Below, one piece after another: positions 9,501 to 16,254 of a DNA stretch of 21,950 bases. The notes beneath the pieces are model-generated. The model searched no databases. It saw only the letters and a program-made list of their open reading frames with translations, and was not told the origin of the DNA. The translations under genes were made by a program, and so were the position numbers. Origin of the DNA: a virus; IMG/VR virus record IMGVR_UViG_3300030328_001042, positions 1,600 through 23,549 of that record; one strand, given 5' to 3'. Positions within the stretch are counted from its first letter, which is position 1. The number at the start of each line of letters is the position of its first letter.

Positions 9501-9954
9501 TGGCATAAGTTACATTATTATCTGCTATTTTTACGGTTGTTACGGAGTTACTTGCAAGCTTATCTGCCGTTACATTTAAGTCAGTTATTTTTGAAGTTAT
9601 TACAGAATTAGTAGCTAAAGCTCCTGAATCTACGGCGTTATTTGCCAGTTCACTTGCTCCAATAGCATTTGCAGCTACAGCATCCGCAGTAACGGAATCA
9701 GTTGCTAACTTGGCCGAGTTAATAGCATCATCTTGAATAGTTGCAGTTGCTACTGAGTTAGCAGCAAAAGGTGTTGCAACTTTCGCAGCAGGTATATCTC
9801 CAGAATCTATAAGAGCCACACCAGCAGCAATTAAATCCTTTACAGTTACTTTTTTTGTCTCGGTTGCACTCAGATCAGCAAGTGCAAGTACATCGGTCGA
9901 TTGGATCGAGCCTTCCGCTAAGGCGGGTAAGCCCGTAATTTTTAAATCTGCCAT
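3565..9954 (-). CDS. Giant modular tail fibre (2129 aa)
   Basis: This is the largest gene, 29% of the window. It starts at ATG 9954 after a good ribosome site (AGGGG, 3 nt spacer). Residues 1-60 (MADLKITGLPALAEGSIQST...) match the N-terminal module I recall from cyanophage fibres, probably the tail-docking part. Residues 60-600 are short repeats of the type ASELADNAVDTAAVANGAIT, including two long 116-aa units. Later modules include paired IGGVxFxGSxxINLPGVN blocks (about 1236-1315), paired NNSTxETVY blocks (about 1325-1435), a VEVADKNIELGKVSSPSDTT module (about 1760) and, near the C-terminus, LDADTLDGVQGASFLRSDAD and GDGSNITNLPA. It ends in HFCGC. Low-complexity G/A/T/N-rich repeats fit an elongated trimeric beta fibre that contacts the cell surface. 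No chaperone-type or peptidase ending is visible. Confidence 0.9.
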   Translation of the reverse strand: MADLKITGLPALAEGSIQSTDVLALADLSATETKKVTVKDLIAAGVALIDSGDIPAAKVATPFAANSVATATIQDDAINSAKLATDSVTADAVAANAIGASELANNAVDSGALATNSVITSKITDLNVTADKLASNSVTTVKIADNNVTYAKLNLSDGDIPGAKITGNSITNAQIGANAVGSSELADDAVDTDAIADSAVTNAKLANSSVSLGGVSISLGATDATPAFNLSDATNYPAASLSGTVSNAQLAGSITGDKLANSTIGAGKLNLADGSIGGAKITGDSITAAQIAANAVGASELANDAVDTAAIADDAVTNAKLANESISLGGVSISLGATDATPAFNLTDATNYPASSLSGTITNAQLAGSITGDKLSNATVTYAKLNISDGDIAGAKIAGNSITAAQIAANAVTASELADDAVDTDAVADAAITSAKIAANTITAGNLAANSVGASELADNAVDTAAVANGAITRDKIADGAINAAKLDGTISATSIGDNTVTSSKIAANAVGAAELADNAVDTAAVANAAITNDKVASGISGTKIGDGTITAAKLNTSNIDRSLNVASGNLGINNTITAATRSGITYNAQGLITATTALVAGDLPVATASAVGGVSVGAGLSVSGAGALSITNSITGASISGITYNAQGQITSTTALVAADLPVATTSAKGAVQITSGGGLTVDGSGNLITATSGISAGTYQSITVNNKGVATAGAALTEGQIPSLPASKITTGTLDAARIGADTIDSSKLSNSSTTIIQSIAQLGYPTAAFTGQLLFDPIAEDAFLWDGNAWNPITTLTKGALVRLGTYDASQSEVSHVTSAGAAAGLTVGANLPAASSAVDGGYVVVSVQGTPSGIAGITSILKPPDYLLGVTNSSGSNWVEIDLSETVASQTANQIGYTAFGQLQATNVQAAIDELETEKVAKAGGTVTGELLIGNTGSLVFEGATADAFETKLTVADPTTSDKVITLPNVTGTVITTGDTGTVTGAMLANDTIQNVDIKSDAAIAFTKLANLTSAQILVGNASNKVAAVAVTGDISINNAGLTSISAGVIVNADISNSAAITGSKVTTGTTSAVGVLQLTDSTSSTSATTAATPNAVKSAFDLATTANTTAGNALAKAGGIMTGNLIIDNAKELRLSEADSDGAHYSGFKAQAQAADITYTLPATAPTTGQVLKAGSTATTLEWATDSATDATKLPLAGGTMSGALNMGSQNITNGGTITGTFVGDITGDVTGNADTATTLATARTIGGVSFNGSANINLPGVNATGTQNTSGNAATATKFASSVNIGGVAFDGSASINLPGVNAAGNQDTTGNAASFTVTANNSTNETVYLLFADGATGSQGAETDTGLTYNPSTNVLSCNLLQGNVSGSSGACTGNAASATEATNIIAVANNSTDETVYPTFVDGATGTQAIETDTGLTYNPSTGLLTSTGFSGAGTSLTALNASNLSSGTVNVARLGSGSSVSSKFLRGDNTWQTISATPEGTAILSTGESGATKFLREDGDGTCSWQSVVTSAAGSNTQVQFNNSGSFAGSSSLTFNSGTGALTATSFVGNVTGNLTGTIQTAAQANITSLGTLTGLTVVENGNLYVGDSTDQMKLWYDGTTSIVQGKGSPVEIRHSATNGGNVKKSARFEMDGGAILYFNDSARLTTTTAGATVSGALDVNGHLTLGDQEYAKFGVGADLTVGHNNSTNINFLDSNLSPLVLATQSDNPVRIQHAGTTRLATSSTGVAVTGALTVSGDLTVQGTTTTVSSTTVEVADKNIELGKVSSPSDTTADGGGLTLKGSSDKTFNWVNSTDAWTSSEHIQVASGKTFIGDGSTLTALNATNLASGTVATARLGSGTASSSNFLRGDNSWQTIDLTNLSASNLTSGTVPDARFPSTLPVASGANLTALNADNISSGTLASARIEDDAVTFAKMQEIPSARFLGRTTSGTGDVETLAAGDARTLLNVEDGATADQSASEILTLIKTVDGAGSGLDADTLDGVQGASFLRSDADDTTTGDITFSGGAGAVSIAANSDIRFANGSWTGDAYGKIQQHSNYLYIGGGSNGLIFRHNNSNRWQITSSGHIEPATDSTYDIGANGVRVRNMYADTLYGDGSNITNLPAAVPSYAGLLKHFCGC
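5652..5980. repeat. Two copies of an NNSTxETVY fibre module (210-nt period)
   Basis: The fibre protein carries NNSTNETVYLLFADGATGSQ and then, 70 residues later, NNSTDETVYPTFVDGATGTQ. Each is followed by the same ETDTGLTYNPST block. The DNA copies lie at roughly 5862-5980 and 5652-5769 and differ at many third positions, so this is an old internal duplication. Confidence 0.75.
6007..6246. repeat. Tandem 120-nt repeat in the fibre gene (IGGV / INLPGVN)
   Basis: Two adjacent 40-residue units, 6246-6127 and 6126-6007, each read GNAxTATxxAxxxxIGGVxF, xGSAxINLPGVNxxGxQ. Both contain the nearly identical DNA stretch gccgggaagatttat on the plus strand. The unit is a module familiar from marine phage fibres. 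Confidence 0.8.
8650..9510. repeat. 348-nt tandem repeat in the fibre gene, two full copies plus one half copy
   Basis: Two full 116-residue units run from 9345 to 8998 and from 8997 to 8650. Each begins KLANxSxSLGGVSISLGATD, continues with ATPAFNL, TNYPAxSLSG and AQLAGSITGDKL, and ends in xASELAxDAVDTxAxADxA. A third, half unit precedes them at 9510-9346 (the DGDIPGAKITGNSITNAQIG part). The first halves are most alike, including the VSISLGATDATPAFNL core; the second halves have drifted. Below 8650 the pattern decays into shorter ASELADNAVDTAAVANxAIT repeats. Confidence 0.85.
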
Positions 9955-9985
9955 TGACCCCTAACTAAAAACCAATAGCAATAGT

Positions 9986-10852
9986 TTAAACCTGTTCGAG
10001 CAATATGGGACTTTCATTTTCTTGAAGAACCTTATCGTCATTTTCTTGAAGAATATATCCGGGTGTATCTCCTGTTTTTAAAGCAATTACTCCGTTAGTG
10101 ACAAAATCAATTCTTGTCTCGATAACTTCAGCCGCAGCAACAGATACGGCAACATTTGTCACGCAACATTCAGCTTCGTAATAAACGTTTTTCCTTGGAT
10201 ACGTCCCATCTCTGTAAATGTAGAAGATTCCACTAAAATCTGCTCCTTGCTGTGTCCTTAAAATTAATTGAGCTAGATAAAAAGGAAATTCTGCATCTGT
10301 TCCATATTGATTAGCCCTATTTTTTGCCCCATAGCTATGCTCCCAAATGCAATTCATAGAACCTTGACCACTAATCAAACCAGCCTCGTATTGACTTTTA
10401 AATTCATCTCCTACAGAAGTTAAATCAACTTGATCTCTGCTAGTTGTCATCTCAAAATCTTTAACATTCGCAACGTGTCTAAACTGTTCATTTCTAGTTT
10501 GAAGAATTACGTTTTTAGTACTGCTAGGAGTTACAAGAGTTTTTGCATTGGCAGTTACTCCTTCAATAGCTAACGGAAAAGACTCAAATAAACGAATCCC
10601 TCCTACAGGATCAATATTTACAAACCACTTTCCATCTGGATAATTATGACCGTCAACAAGTTCTAAAGTTGAACCATCAGCAGTTGATATTTCTACCTCA
10701 TCTCCAGTTATTAACGAGCCAGAACTATGGTCAACATTAAATCTCTTCGTCTGTGTGTTCACATCCGAAGGATCTAAAGTTGTTTGCAGTGGAGATTGAA
10801 GCGTATCTCTTTTTAAAACAATCTCACCGCTTTGACCAAAATAAACACCCAT
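9986..10852 (-). CDS. Tail-tube-like structural protein, paralogue 3 (288 aa)
   Basis: Residues 127-160 read VANVKDFEMTTSRDQVDLTS, then VGDEFKSQYEAGL. Residues 199-254 read TQQGADFSGIFYIYRD followed by TNVAVSVAAAEVIETRIDF. Both blocks line up with the major tail protein (VREWTFEIERAEIDVTTIG; QQVGAAFKLYTDR; TSASFSVNPDDAQEVTVNF). An N-terminal insert at about 27-95 (ITGDEVEI ... KWFVNIDPVGGIRL) matches the corresponding insert there (KTGDPVKF ... TYYVSSYNATTGALKV). The C-terminus carries three short copies of a YILQEN / KVLQEN / ILLEQ repeat. The start overlaps the previous stop by 1 nt (TAATG). It probably forms a tube-like ring or collar at the distal tip, connecting tip and fibre; that role is inferred. 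It has a CC pair at 229-230. Confidence 0.75.
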   Translation of the reverse strand: MGVYFGQSGEIVLKRDTLQSPLQTTLDPSDVNTQTKRFNVDHSSGSLITGDEVEISTADGSTLELVDGHNYPDGKWFVNIDPVGGIRLFESFPLAIEGVTANAKTLVTPSSTKNVILQTRNEQFRHVANVKDFEMTTSRDQVDLTSVGDEFKSQYEAGLISGQGSMNCIWEHSYGAKNRANQYGTDAEFPFYLAQLILRTQQGADFSGIFYIYRDGTYPRKNVYYEAECCVTNVAVSVAAAEVIETRIDFVTNGVIALKTGDTPGYILQENDDKVLQENESPILLEQV

Positions 10853-11331
10853 TAAGAACCAGTAGCAGCAGCTCCAGTTGCAAGAGTATCTTCAATTGGT
10901 GCGCCATTAGCTTCCCAAGTAATGTCAACAGATGACACTTCACCCATAGAAGCACCCATTGTAACCCCAGTTACATAAGTAAAAAATGTAATAAATCTAG
11001 GTGTTGAACCATCTAGCCATGCAAGTTTTAATTTTATTTGGTCACTTGCTGTCTGCTCGCCATCACCTCCAGCAGTACCAGAACTTCTCTTGATTGAATT
11101 TTGTAAAATATCTTTTACGTTTGAACCACCTGAAGTTGTGTAATAAAAAAGTCTTGCACTTCCTGAGTAACTACGAATCCCATCAGTAATAGTTCTATCA
11201 GTATCTCCCATTGCAGTTGTTTCTAAAACTGCTTGAGTAGAAGAAAAGCTCCAGTTCTGGACTTTTGCTGCTTTTGCTGTTGATGTGCCTATGTATAAGG
11301 CTCCATCTCTTCCGCTATAAAATCCAGCCAC
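10852..11331 (-). CDS. Tail-tube-like structural protein, paralogue 2 (159 aa)
   Basis: It shows the tube-protein pattern in compact form: FYSGRDGALYIG at 4-15 (compare LSGTSGALYYKP in the major tail protein), then KVQNWSFSSTQAVLETTAMG at 23-42 (compare VREWTFEIERAEIDVTTIG). The ending, YVTGVTMGASMGEVSSVDIT followed by WEANG, matches the strand pattern at the ends of the other two. It lacks the TGD insert seen in the major tail protein and in the next gene. The start codon is GTG at 11331 with TTTGGAAT just upstream. It overlaps the following gene by 1 nt. The tube-like fold is supported by the shared motifs; placement at the tail tip is inferred from gene order (after J, before the fibre). 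Confidence 0.75.
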   Translation of the reverse strand: MAGFYSGRDGALYIGTSTAKAAKVQNWSFSSTQAVLETTAMGDTDRTITDGIRSYSGSARLFYYTTSGGSNVKDILQNSIKRSSGTAGGDGEQTASDQIKLKLAWLDGSTPRFITFFTYVTGVTMGASMGEVSSVDITWEANGAPIEDTLATGAAATGS

Positions 11332-11360
11332 AATTCCAAATCAAAAACGTTGCGTTTATT

Positions 11361-11771
11361 CTAAGGGGAATCGAGACAGGCGACAAATGAACAGCTCACA
11401 TTGCTCCTTCCTTTAAAAGTACTTGTAACGCTAGGAGGAGAAGAATATCGCCATTTTAAACCCGATCCATTAGTTTCTCTAACATAATTACGAAGGTCCG
11501 AAGGTTCCATTCCTGAAGTTGCATATCCACGATTAAAAGTTACATAATTCCAGTCTTTATTTACATTTACATAATTATCTAAGATCAAAGCAGCATCAGA
11601 ATCAGAAATATTTGAGAAACCAAGAGTCAAGGTCGCATTAACTCTTTTATTCCCATAGCGAATATGTGTCTTCGTTCCATTTAAAGCTTCAAAATTAGTG
11701 CTAGGAAAGTTTCCGGGTTGGTAACTCCTAGAACTTGGTTTTATTTGTGGAAATTGTTGTTCTGTTGCCAT
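11361..11771 (-). CDS. Minor tail protein, possibly M-like (136 aa)
   Basis: Residues 6-60 read FPQIKPSSRSYQPGNFPSTN, then an NGTKTHIRYGNKRVNATLTL block, then SNISDSDAALILDNYV. The last third contains KWRYSSPPSVTSTFKGRSNV and CSFVACL. The order 'F..I.PS ... RYG.... LTL.F.NI.D..A ... W/F ... PP.V' recalls lambda gpM-type minor tail proteins, which sit at the distal end of the tube. In lambda, M lies between the tape measure and L; here the candidate lies after J, so the match is tentative. Its ATG shares one base with the stop of the J-like gene (TGATG), which suggests coupled translation and a stoichiometric partner in the tip. Confidence 0.6.
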   Translation of the reverse strand: MATEQQFPQIKPSSRSYQPGNFPSTNFEALNGTKTHIRYGNKRVNATLTLGFSNISDSDAALILDNYVNVNKDWNYVTFNRGYATSGMEPSDLRNYVRETNGSGLKWRYSSPPSVTSTFKGRSNVSCSFVACLDSP

Positions 11772-14700
11772 CAGGAATCAATAACGTAGAAGTTTGAAGG
11801 TTGATTTATAGATGATCCCCAATCTTGCATAACAGAGAGTTGACCTGCTAGTGGATTAGGATTACCGTTTGGCAACTTATCGGGTTCAGTTGGAGTAAAA
11901 CTGCCAGAAACCTCTAATAACCCATCATCACCATAAGTGATAGTTTCACACTTATAAACCTTATTTTCTGTTGTTGTATTTTTGACGGTAAACAAGACAC
12001 CATTAGGAACACTACCTAGTGTTCCAGACTGAACTCCTTCCGTCCCAGGTTTCCAATAATACACTGTCTCACTATTGCTTACGTTATCTTTGCTAACAAT
12101 TGTTCCATCGTCTAGTTTTGCTCCATTTTTAAAACGACTTGTATGAGTTGCCTCTGACACCAATCTAAAATAATCGCCGGGACCAAGACCTAGAACATAC
12201 TGAGGAGCTGTTTTAAAGGTTAAACCGTGGTCAATTAAACGCCTTGACCTTATAGCGTGACAAGCAAAGTACAATGCTTGTTGTCTAGACGTACAGAAGC
12301 CAGATAGATCAAAAGTTTCAATAGGATCACTCTCATAATTCGCAATTGTTTCTGAAACTAAAATAGATTTAGTCTCTGGGAACCCATTTGATTTTTCTTG
12401 TCTGTAAAGAACAGCAGCTCTAAAAGTTTGTCTTTCTTCTGGGCTTAAAAAAGAAACTTGTAAATCATTAATATTGCCATCAGTAAATAAACATTTTATA
12501 TCAGGTAATTCTGTCTTATCAATCTCATTATTATCATTGACAGGAACAGAAGGTTTGAGACTAAACTTACCTCCAATTATTGTAAAATCTAACAAACAAT
12601 AAGCAGCGTGTTCAAAGATAAAATCTCTTAAGTTCAACTTACTACTAATAGTTCCATCCCAATAAAATTTATTTTTATGGCAAAAATCAGCCGCATCAGC
12701 CATTGCGTCACGATCCACGGAATTTGCTCCTACTAATTTACCTGCACCCAACGTTGTATCTGTTAATAAGGCATACGCAATTTCAGGAAGTAAATTTGAA
12801 GCTCCTTTTCCACTACTGTTTAGTTTTTCAATTTCGATTCCCTTTTTGAAGTAAGCGGAAAACTGACTAAAGTTTGTCCATTCTTTTGAGCTATTAATTC
12901 TGATTCCAGCAAAAGCTAGATTGCTATATTTAGCAGGTGCATGTGTTTCATCTGCTGGTTGTAGTATCTCGTTTACGTAAACAATTTCATGGTCTGGATC
13001 GTTACGATTACTATTTTCATCTCCTTCATATACGTTCCAATCTATTAAGGCATCATAAGAATTAAAGTTCTGAGCAGATCTTGTAATGATGTTTACATTA
13101 GTAACCGTTAAAGTTACATATATATTTTCTGACGAACCATCTGCTTTTGTCCAAGGGATTCTGACCTGTTCACCGTTTACATAACCGCTTCCTAATCTAC
13201 TTGAATCTATAGACCAACTTGCTCTGTACCGATATACAACAGGTGCTCCAATTGTAGAAAATTCATTTTCATTTTGTTTTTCAACTTTTAAATTGACATA
13301 TAAACCAGTACCAGTTCCGCCTAAAACTTCTACAGGTCCATCGAAATGAGTATATGTATTGCGTGTAGTTTCGTTACATACGAAACGCTGTTCTCTAACC
13401 CAGTAGTGCCTAGTGTTGTTGTTTGGATGATAATGATCTGCGGGGTCTGCACACCAGAATTTCTGCTCTGGTGGACCTGATAAGTAAAACCAAACACTAG
13501 GCCAAGCACTAACGCTGTTAGCGGGCCAATCAATGTCTAGCTTCTGTGATAAACCGCCGGGTCTATACAATGTCCAAGTCCAATCTCTAAGACCTGCTGC
13601 CCTTCTCCCTGCCGCCCAAAGGGGATCTGATGTTTCGTTATGTAAGACAATTATGTAATTTTGATTATGCCCTTTATGAATTGCATGATCTTGCCACCCA
13701 CATGACCTATCGACTCCATTGAAATTATGGTTTTCAGACCAACTTGTTTGACCTGAAAGTCTTGCGTCTGTAACTGTTCCAGCCGAACTAACGGAAGATG
13801 CACCTAATTGCCACTCCGTATTACAGGCTTCTGTTTCACTGATTGAATAAGTTTCACTTCCTGAAAAAGCGACATCAAACGTTCCAAAAGATGTGTTTCC
13901 TGAAAAGTGATAAACGGCTGCGTCTCCACTTGAATCAGTGCCTAACAAATTAAAGTTCTTATTAAATAAGTTGTTTCTAGTTATATAATTGCCGGGATAA
14001 GGTTTAAATCTATATTCATATTGTCCACGTTCAGGATGTGAAATTGTAATAGCATTATATTGAGCTTCAGGTGTATTACCTTTGATAGCAAATAAGCCTG
14101 AATGATTTGATACTGATGTATTTTTTAAGTCATGCCAAGTTGTGTCTCCTATTCTCCTTGCTTGCAACATAAACAAAGATATTCTTTTTGCATAAGTATT
14201 AACTTGTCCTAATTGAATTTGCGTTCTATCCTCAAACGCTCTTTTTAATGCTTCTTCGTCAGGTTGACTGGCTACATTTGCGAATCGAATACGTTTATAA
14301 ACAGTGGACTTAATTCCTATCTCAGTAACGTCACATATTCTGTTGTTAGATACAGTTGCTAGAGCAACTCTTTGTGCTGTAAGAATATCGTGACCATGAT
14401 ACAAATCGTTTTGTCCTCTACCGTAATTTCGTTCAGTCTCACTGATTATCTGTTGCCAAAGAATTGGACCCTGATCGCTTAAACTGTATGCAGCAGTTCT
14501 ATCTAAGCTAGAGCCGGGATCGAACCATTTAGGGTTCTGACAGTGCATTGTTAGATTTGCATTGTTAACAGGAATATCTACTTGACCTGGCTCTATAACT
14601 TTAAAAGTATATTCTTTAGTTTTTTCTATAGTCCAAGGGACAGGATCATTATCATTTCCAGTACAAACAACAAGAGCAGTTCCAAATAAATATTGCTCTC

Positions 14701-15967
14701 CAACGGCAAATAAACTATCTATATTTTCCCTTATAGACATCGTTAAATTATCAACATCTTCTACTCCATGAGGTCTGTAATTAAACTTATCTGCTGAACC
14801 TTCGGTATTGCTATAAACCCTTTGATAAGCATTACCGTCTCCGCTTTGAGTCCCAACGACTTGATACATGATCGTATCGTTTTTATTAACATTATGTAAG
14901 CCTTTACTTTTTGTATTATTTATCTGTAAGATCCCTGCTCTCGTAGGCCATTTAGCAAATTCAAGTTTCTTTCTTTTTCTCATCATATCCTTAATCGCTT
15001 CTTTCGTTGAACCTCTAGGATCACGAATTAGTTCATAAGGAAGACGAACAATTTGACAATTAGGAACAGGTGAATAAGCACCAAAAATAGTTTGAGTTGT
15101 AGGGTTTCTTGCTCCGCTAAAAGACTTGCTTGTTGTAGTTGGGACGCTGTTTCCAGTGTTGTTAGGTATCCCTACAACAAAAGGATCATTGCCATTTGTA
15201 AAAGTTAACTCAGAGCGTGTATATCTATCAGATTCAACTATTCGATTATTGCCTGTACTGCTTCCACCCCTAAAGTAAAGCCCAACTTTATGAGAGTTAT
15301 AAGTACTTAAAAGTGTATCCCCTACAGCATATCCTTCATAATTTGGATGAGCCACGCCACTGATTTCTTCTGGAATCGTCCCATGAGAAAATAAAGCAAG
15401 TGCTTTTAACTGTTGATATTTACCAAGACTTACAAATTGTGACCATAACAATTGGCTGTTAACTCTTATGCCGCCATACACATAATTATTATTGGATGAG
15501 TCAAAGTATTGATTAGTAAATATGAGAGGAATGGCATCACCTAACGTTGCTAACTCTTGAATTGAATTAAAGGAAGATTGTGGGGCAAATTTACTATTAC
15601 CAATAGCGTCAGCAGTACGTCTTGACCCTCCTGATTTTTGCTCCTTTGGTTTTGGTGTTAATAAATAAGAAATAGTTGCCGCAGCAACAGCTATTCCTAC
15701 TTTGACTAAGAAAGCTTTTCCTGCTGCTGAAGCCAAAAAAGCCGTTACAGGATCACAACGAATATCAGGAATTAACTCATATCCTTTTGGTCTTTTCCCG
15801 TTATAAGCAGCAGTCTGATCTACAAATATCCAATATTCATCTTCACTTATGCCTAAAAGATTACATAACTCTACTTCCGTTGGTAGTAACAGCCTTGGAC
15901 CGTGAGGGCGTTTAAGGGAGACCACATCACCGTTTGGCCTTCTAATGTTTTTCTGTAACTTATCCAT
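11771..15967 (-). CDS. J-like central tail tip / host specificity protein (1398 aa)
   Basis: Its length and its place after the NlpC/P60-like gene match lambda J-type central tip proteins. Residues 74-104 form a hydrophobic helix (TAFLASAAGKAFLVKVGIAV...) followed by KPKEQK, similar to the membrane-active segment that lambda encodes in gpI. Residues of about 1064-1150 carry a J-typical core (YALLTDTTLGAGKLVG, DRDAMADAADFCHKNKFYWD, LLDFTIIGGKFSLKP), and YVLGLGPGDYFRLVSEAT lies near 1255. The middle (about 650-950) is Trp/Asn-rich and variable, as expected for surface-exposed tip domains. The start is ATG 15967 with GAGGGCGG just upstream. No other in-frame ATG, GTG or TTG occurs before residue about 79, so a 97-nt overlap with the preceding gene is real on this evidence. 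Confidence 0.85.
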   Translation of the reverse strand: MDKLQKNIRRPNGDVVSLKRPHGPRLLLPTEVELCNLLGISEDEYWIFVDQTAAYNGKRPKGYELIPDIRCDPVTAFLASAAGKAFLVKVGIAVAAATISYLLTPKPKEQKSGGSRRTADAIGNSKFAPQSSFNSIQELATLGDAIPLIFTNQYFDSSNNNYVYGGIRVNSQLLWSQFVSLGKYQQLKALALFSHGTIPEEISGVAHPNYEGYAVGDTLLSTYNSHKVGLYFRGGSSTGNNRIVESDRYTRSELTFTNGNDPFVVGIPNNTGNSVPTTTSKSFSGARNPTTQTIFGAYSPVPNCQIVRLPYELIRDPRGSTKEAIKDMMRKRKKLEFAKWPTRAGILQINNTKSKGLHNVNKNDTIMYQVVGTQSGDGNAYQRVYSNTEGSADKFNYRPHGVEDVDNLTMSIRENIDSLFAVGEQYLFGTALVVCTGNDNDPVPWTIEKTKEYTFKVIEPGQVDIPVNNANLTMHCQNPKWFDPGSSLDRTAAYSLSDQGPILWQQIISETERNYGRGQNDLYHGHDILTAQRVALATVSNNRICDVTEIGIKSTVYKRIRFANVASQPDEEALKRAFEDRTQIQLGQVNTYAKRISLFMLQARRIGDTTWHDLKNTSVSNHSGLFAIKGNTPEAQYNAITISHPERGQYEYRFKPYPGNYITRNNLFNKNFNLLGTDSSGDAAVYHFSGNTSFGTFDVAFSGSETYSISETEACNTEWQLGASSVSSAGTVTDARLSGQTSWSENHNFNGVDRSCGWQDHAIHKGHNQNYIIVLHNETSDPLWAAGRRAAGLRDWTWTLYRPGGLSQKLDIDWPANSVSAWPSVWFYLSGPPEQKFWCADPADHYHPNNNTRHYWVREQRFVCNETTRNTYTHFDGPVEVLGGTGTGLYVNLKVEKQNENEFSTIGAPVVYRYRASWSIDSSRLGSGYVNGEQVRIPWTKADGSSENIYVTLTVTNVNIITRSAQNFNSYDALIDWNVYEGDENSNRNDPDHEIVYVNEILQPADETHAPAKYSNLAFAGIRINSSKEWTNFSQFSAYFKKGIEIEKLNSSGKGASNLLPEIAYALLTDTTLGAGKLVGANSVDRDAMADAADFCHKNKFYWDGTISSKLNLRDFIFEHAAYCLLDFTIIGGKFSLKPSVPVNDNNEIDKTELPDIKCLFTDGNINDLQVSFLSPEERQTFRAAVLYRQEKSNGFPETKSILVSETIANYESDPIETFDLSGFCTSRQQALYFACHAIRSRRLIDHGLTFKTAPQYVLGLGPGDYFRLVSEATHTSRFKNGAKLDDGTIVSKDNVSNSETVYYWKPGTEGVQSGTLGSVPNGVLFTVKNTTTENKVYKCETITYGDDGLLEVSGSFTPTEPDKLPNGNPNPLAGQLSVMQDWGSSINQPSNFYVIDS

Positions 15968-16254
15968 CCGCCCTCATAGAAAGCAGCCATACCGTAAGAA
16001 CCATCTTCGGATTTGCATAAAGCAATTGCTCCTAGTTTAGGGGGTGAATCAACCCCCCACCGATTTAATTCTTCGGTAAAGATACTATAGTCTTTTTTCT
16101 TTAATCTTCGATACCAAGAACGCTCTGGTTCTGGAGAACTAATACCGTAACTTTTTAAAACCGTTCTGCACAAAGATAAACAGTCTCCAGCACCATGCTT
16201 TTCAGGATCAGCACCTAGACGATAAGGAAGACCAATTAATTGATGTGGCTTCAC
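15871..16254 (-). CDS. NlpC/P60-like tail tip protein, histidine missing (127 aa)
   Basis: Gene order (L-like, this gene, J-like) corresponds to lambda K. The N-terminus LIGLPYRLGADPEKHGAGDC carries the GxxY/W...DC signature, with Cys25 as the expected nucleophile. The ending WSPLNALTVQGCYY is also typical of phage NlpC/P60 proteins. The strand that normally supplies the catalytic histidine (form 'HVAxF/Y..G') reads SYGMAAFYEGGW at 86-97, with Gly-Met instead of His. The protein may therefore be a non-catalytic structural relative, or use another residue. Family members cleave peptidoglycan during entry. Its ATG overlaps the preceding stop by 4 nt and its 3' end overlaps the J-like gene by 97 nt. 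Confidence 0.7.
   Translation of the reverse strand: MKPHQLIGLPYRLGADPEKHGAGDCLSLCRTVLKSYGISSPEPERSWYRRLKKKDYSIFTEELNRWGVDSPPKLGAIALCKSEDGSYGMAAFYEGGWISYRKTLEGQTVMWSPLNALTVQGCYYQRK

Noticed and set aside
8300-9700. CRISPR-like regular repeats
   Set aside because: The periodicity lies within one long open frame, the units are degenerate at the DNA level, and there are no unique spacers of constant length.
3565-9954. Diversity-generating retroelement target in the fibre
   Set aside because: No reverse transcriptase, template repeat or adenine-biased variable repeat pair is visible in the window; the repeats are ordinary internal duplications.
13330-13533. 67-codon minus-strand frame within the J-like gene, and similar ones at 1713-1904, 1986-2186 and 5769-6002
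   Set aside because: They are out-of-frame shadows nested in longer, well-supported genes, with no ribosome site or recognisable protein pattern.
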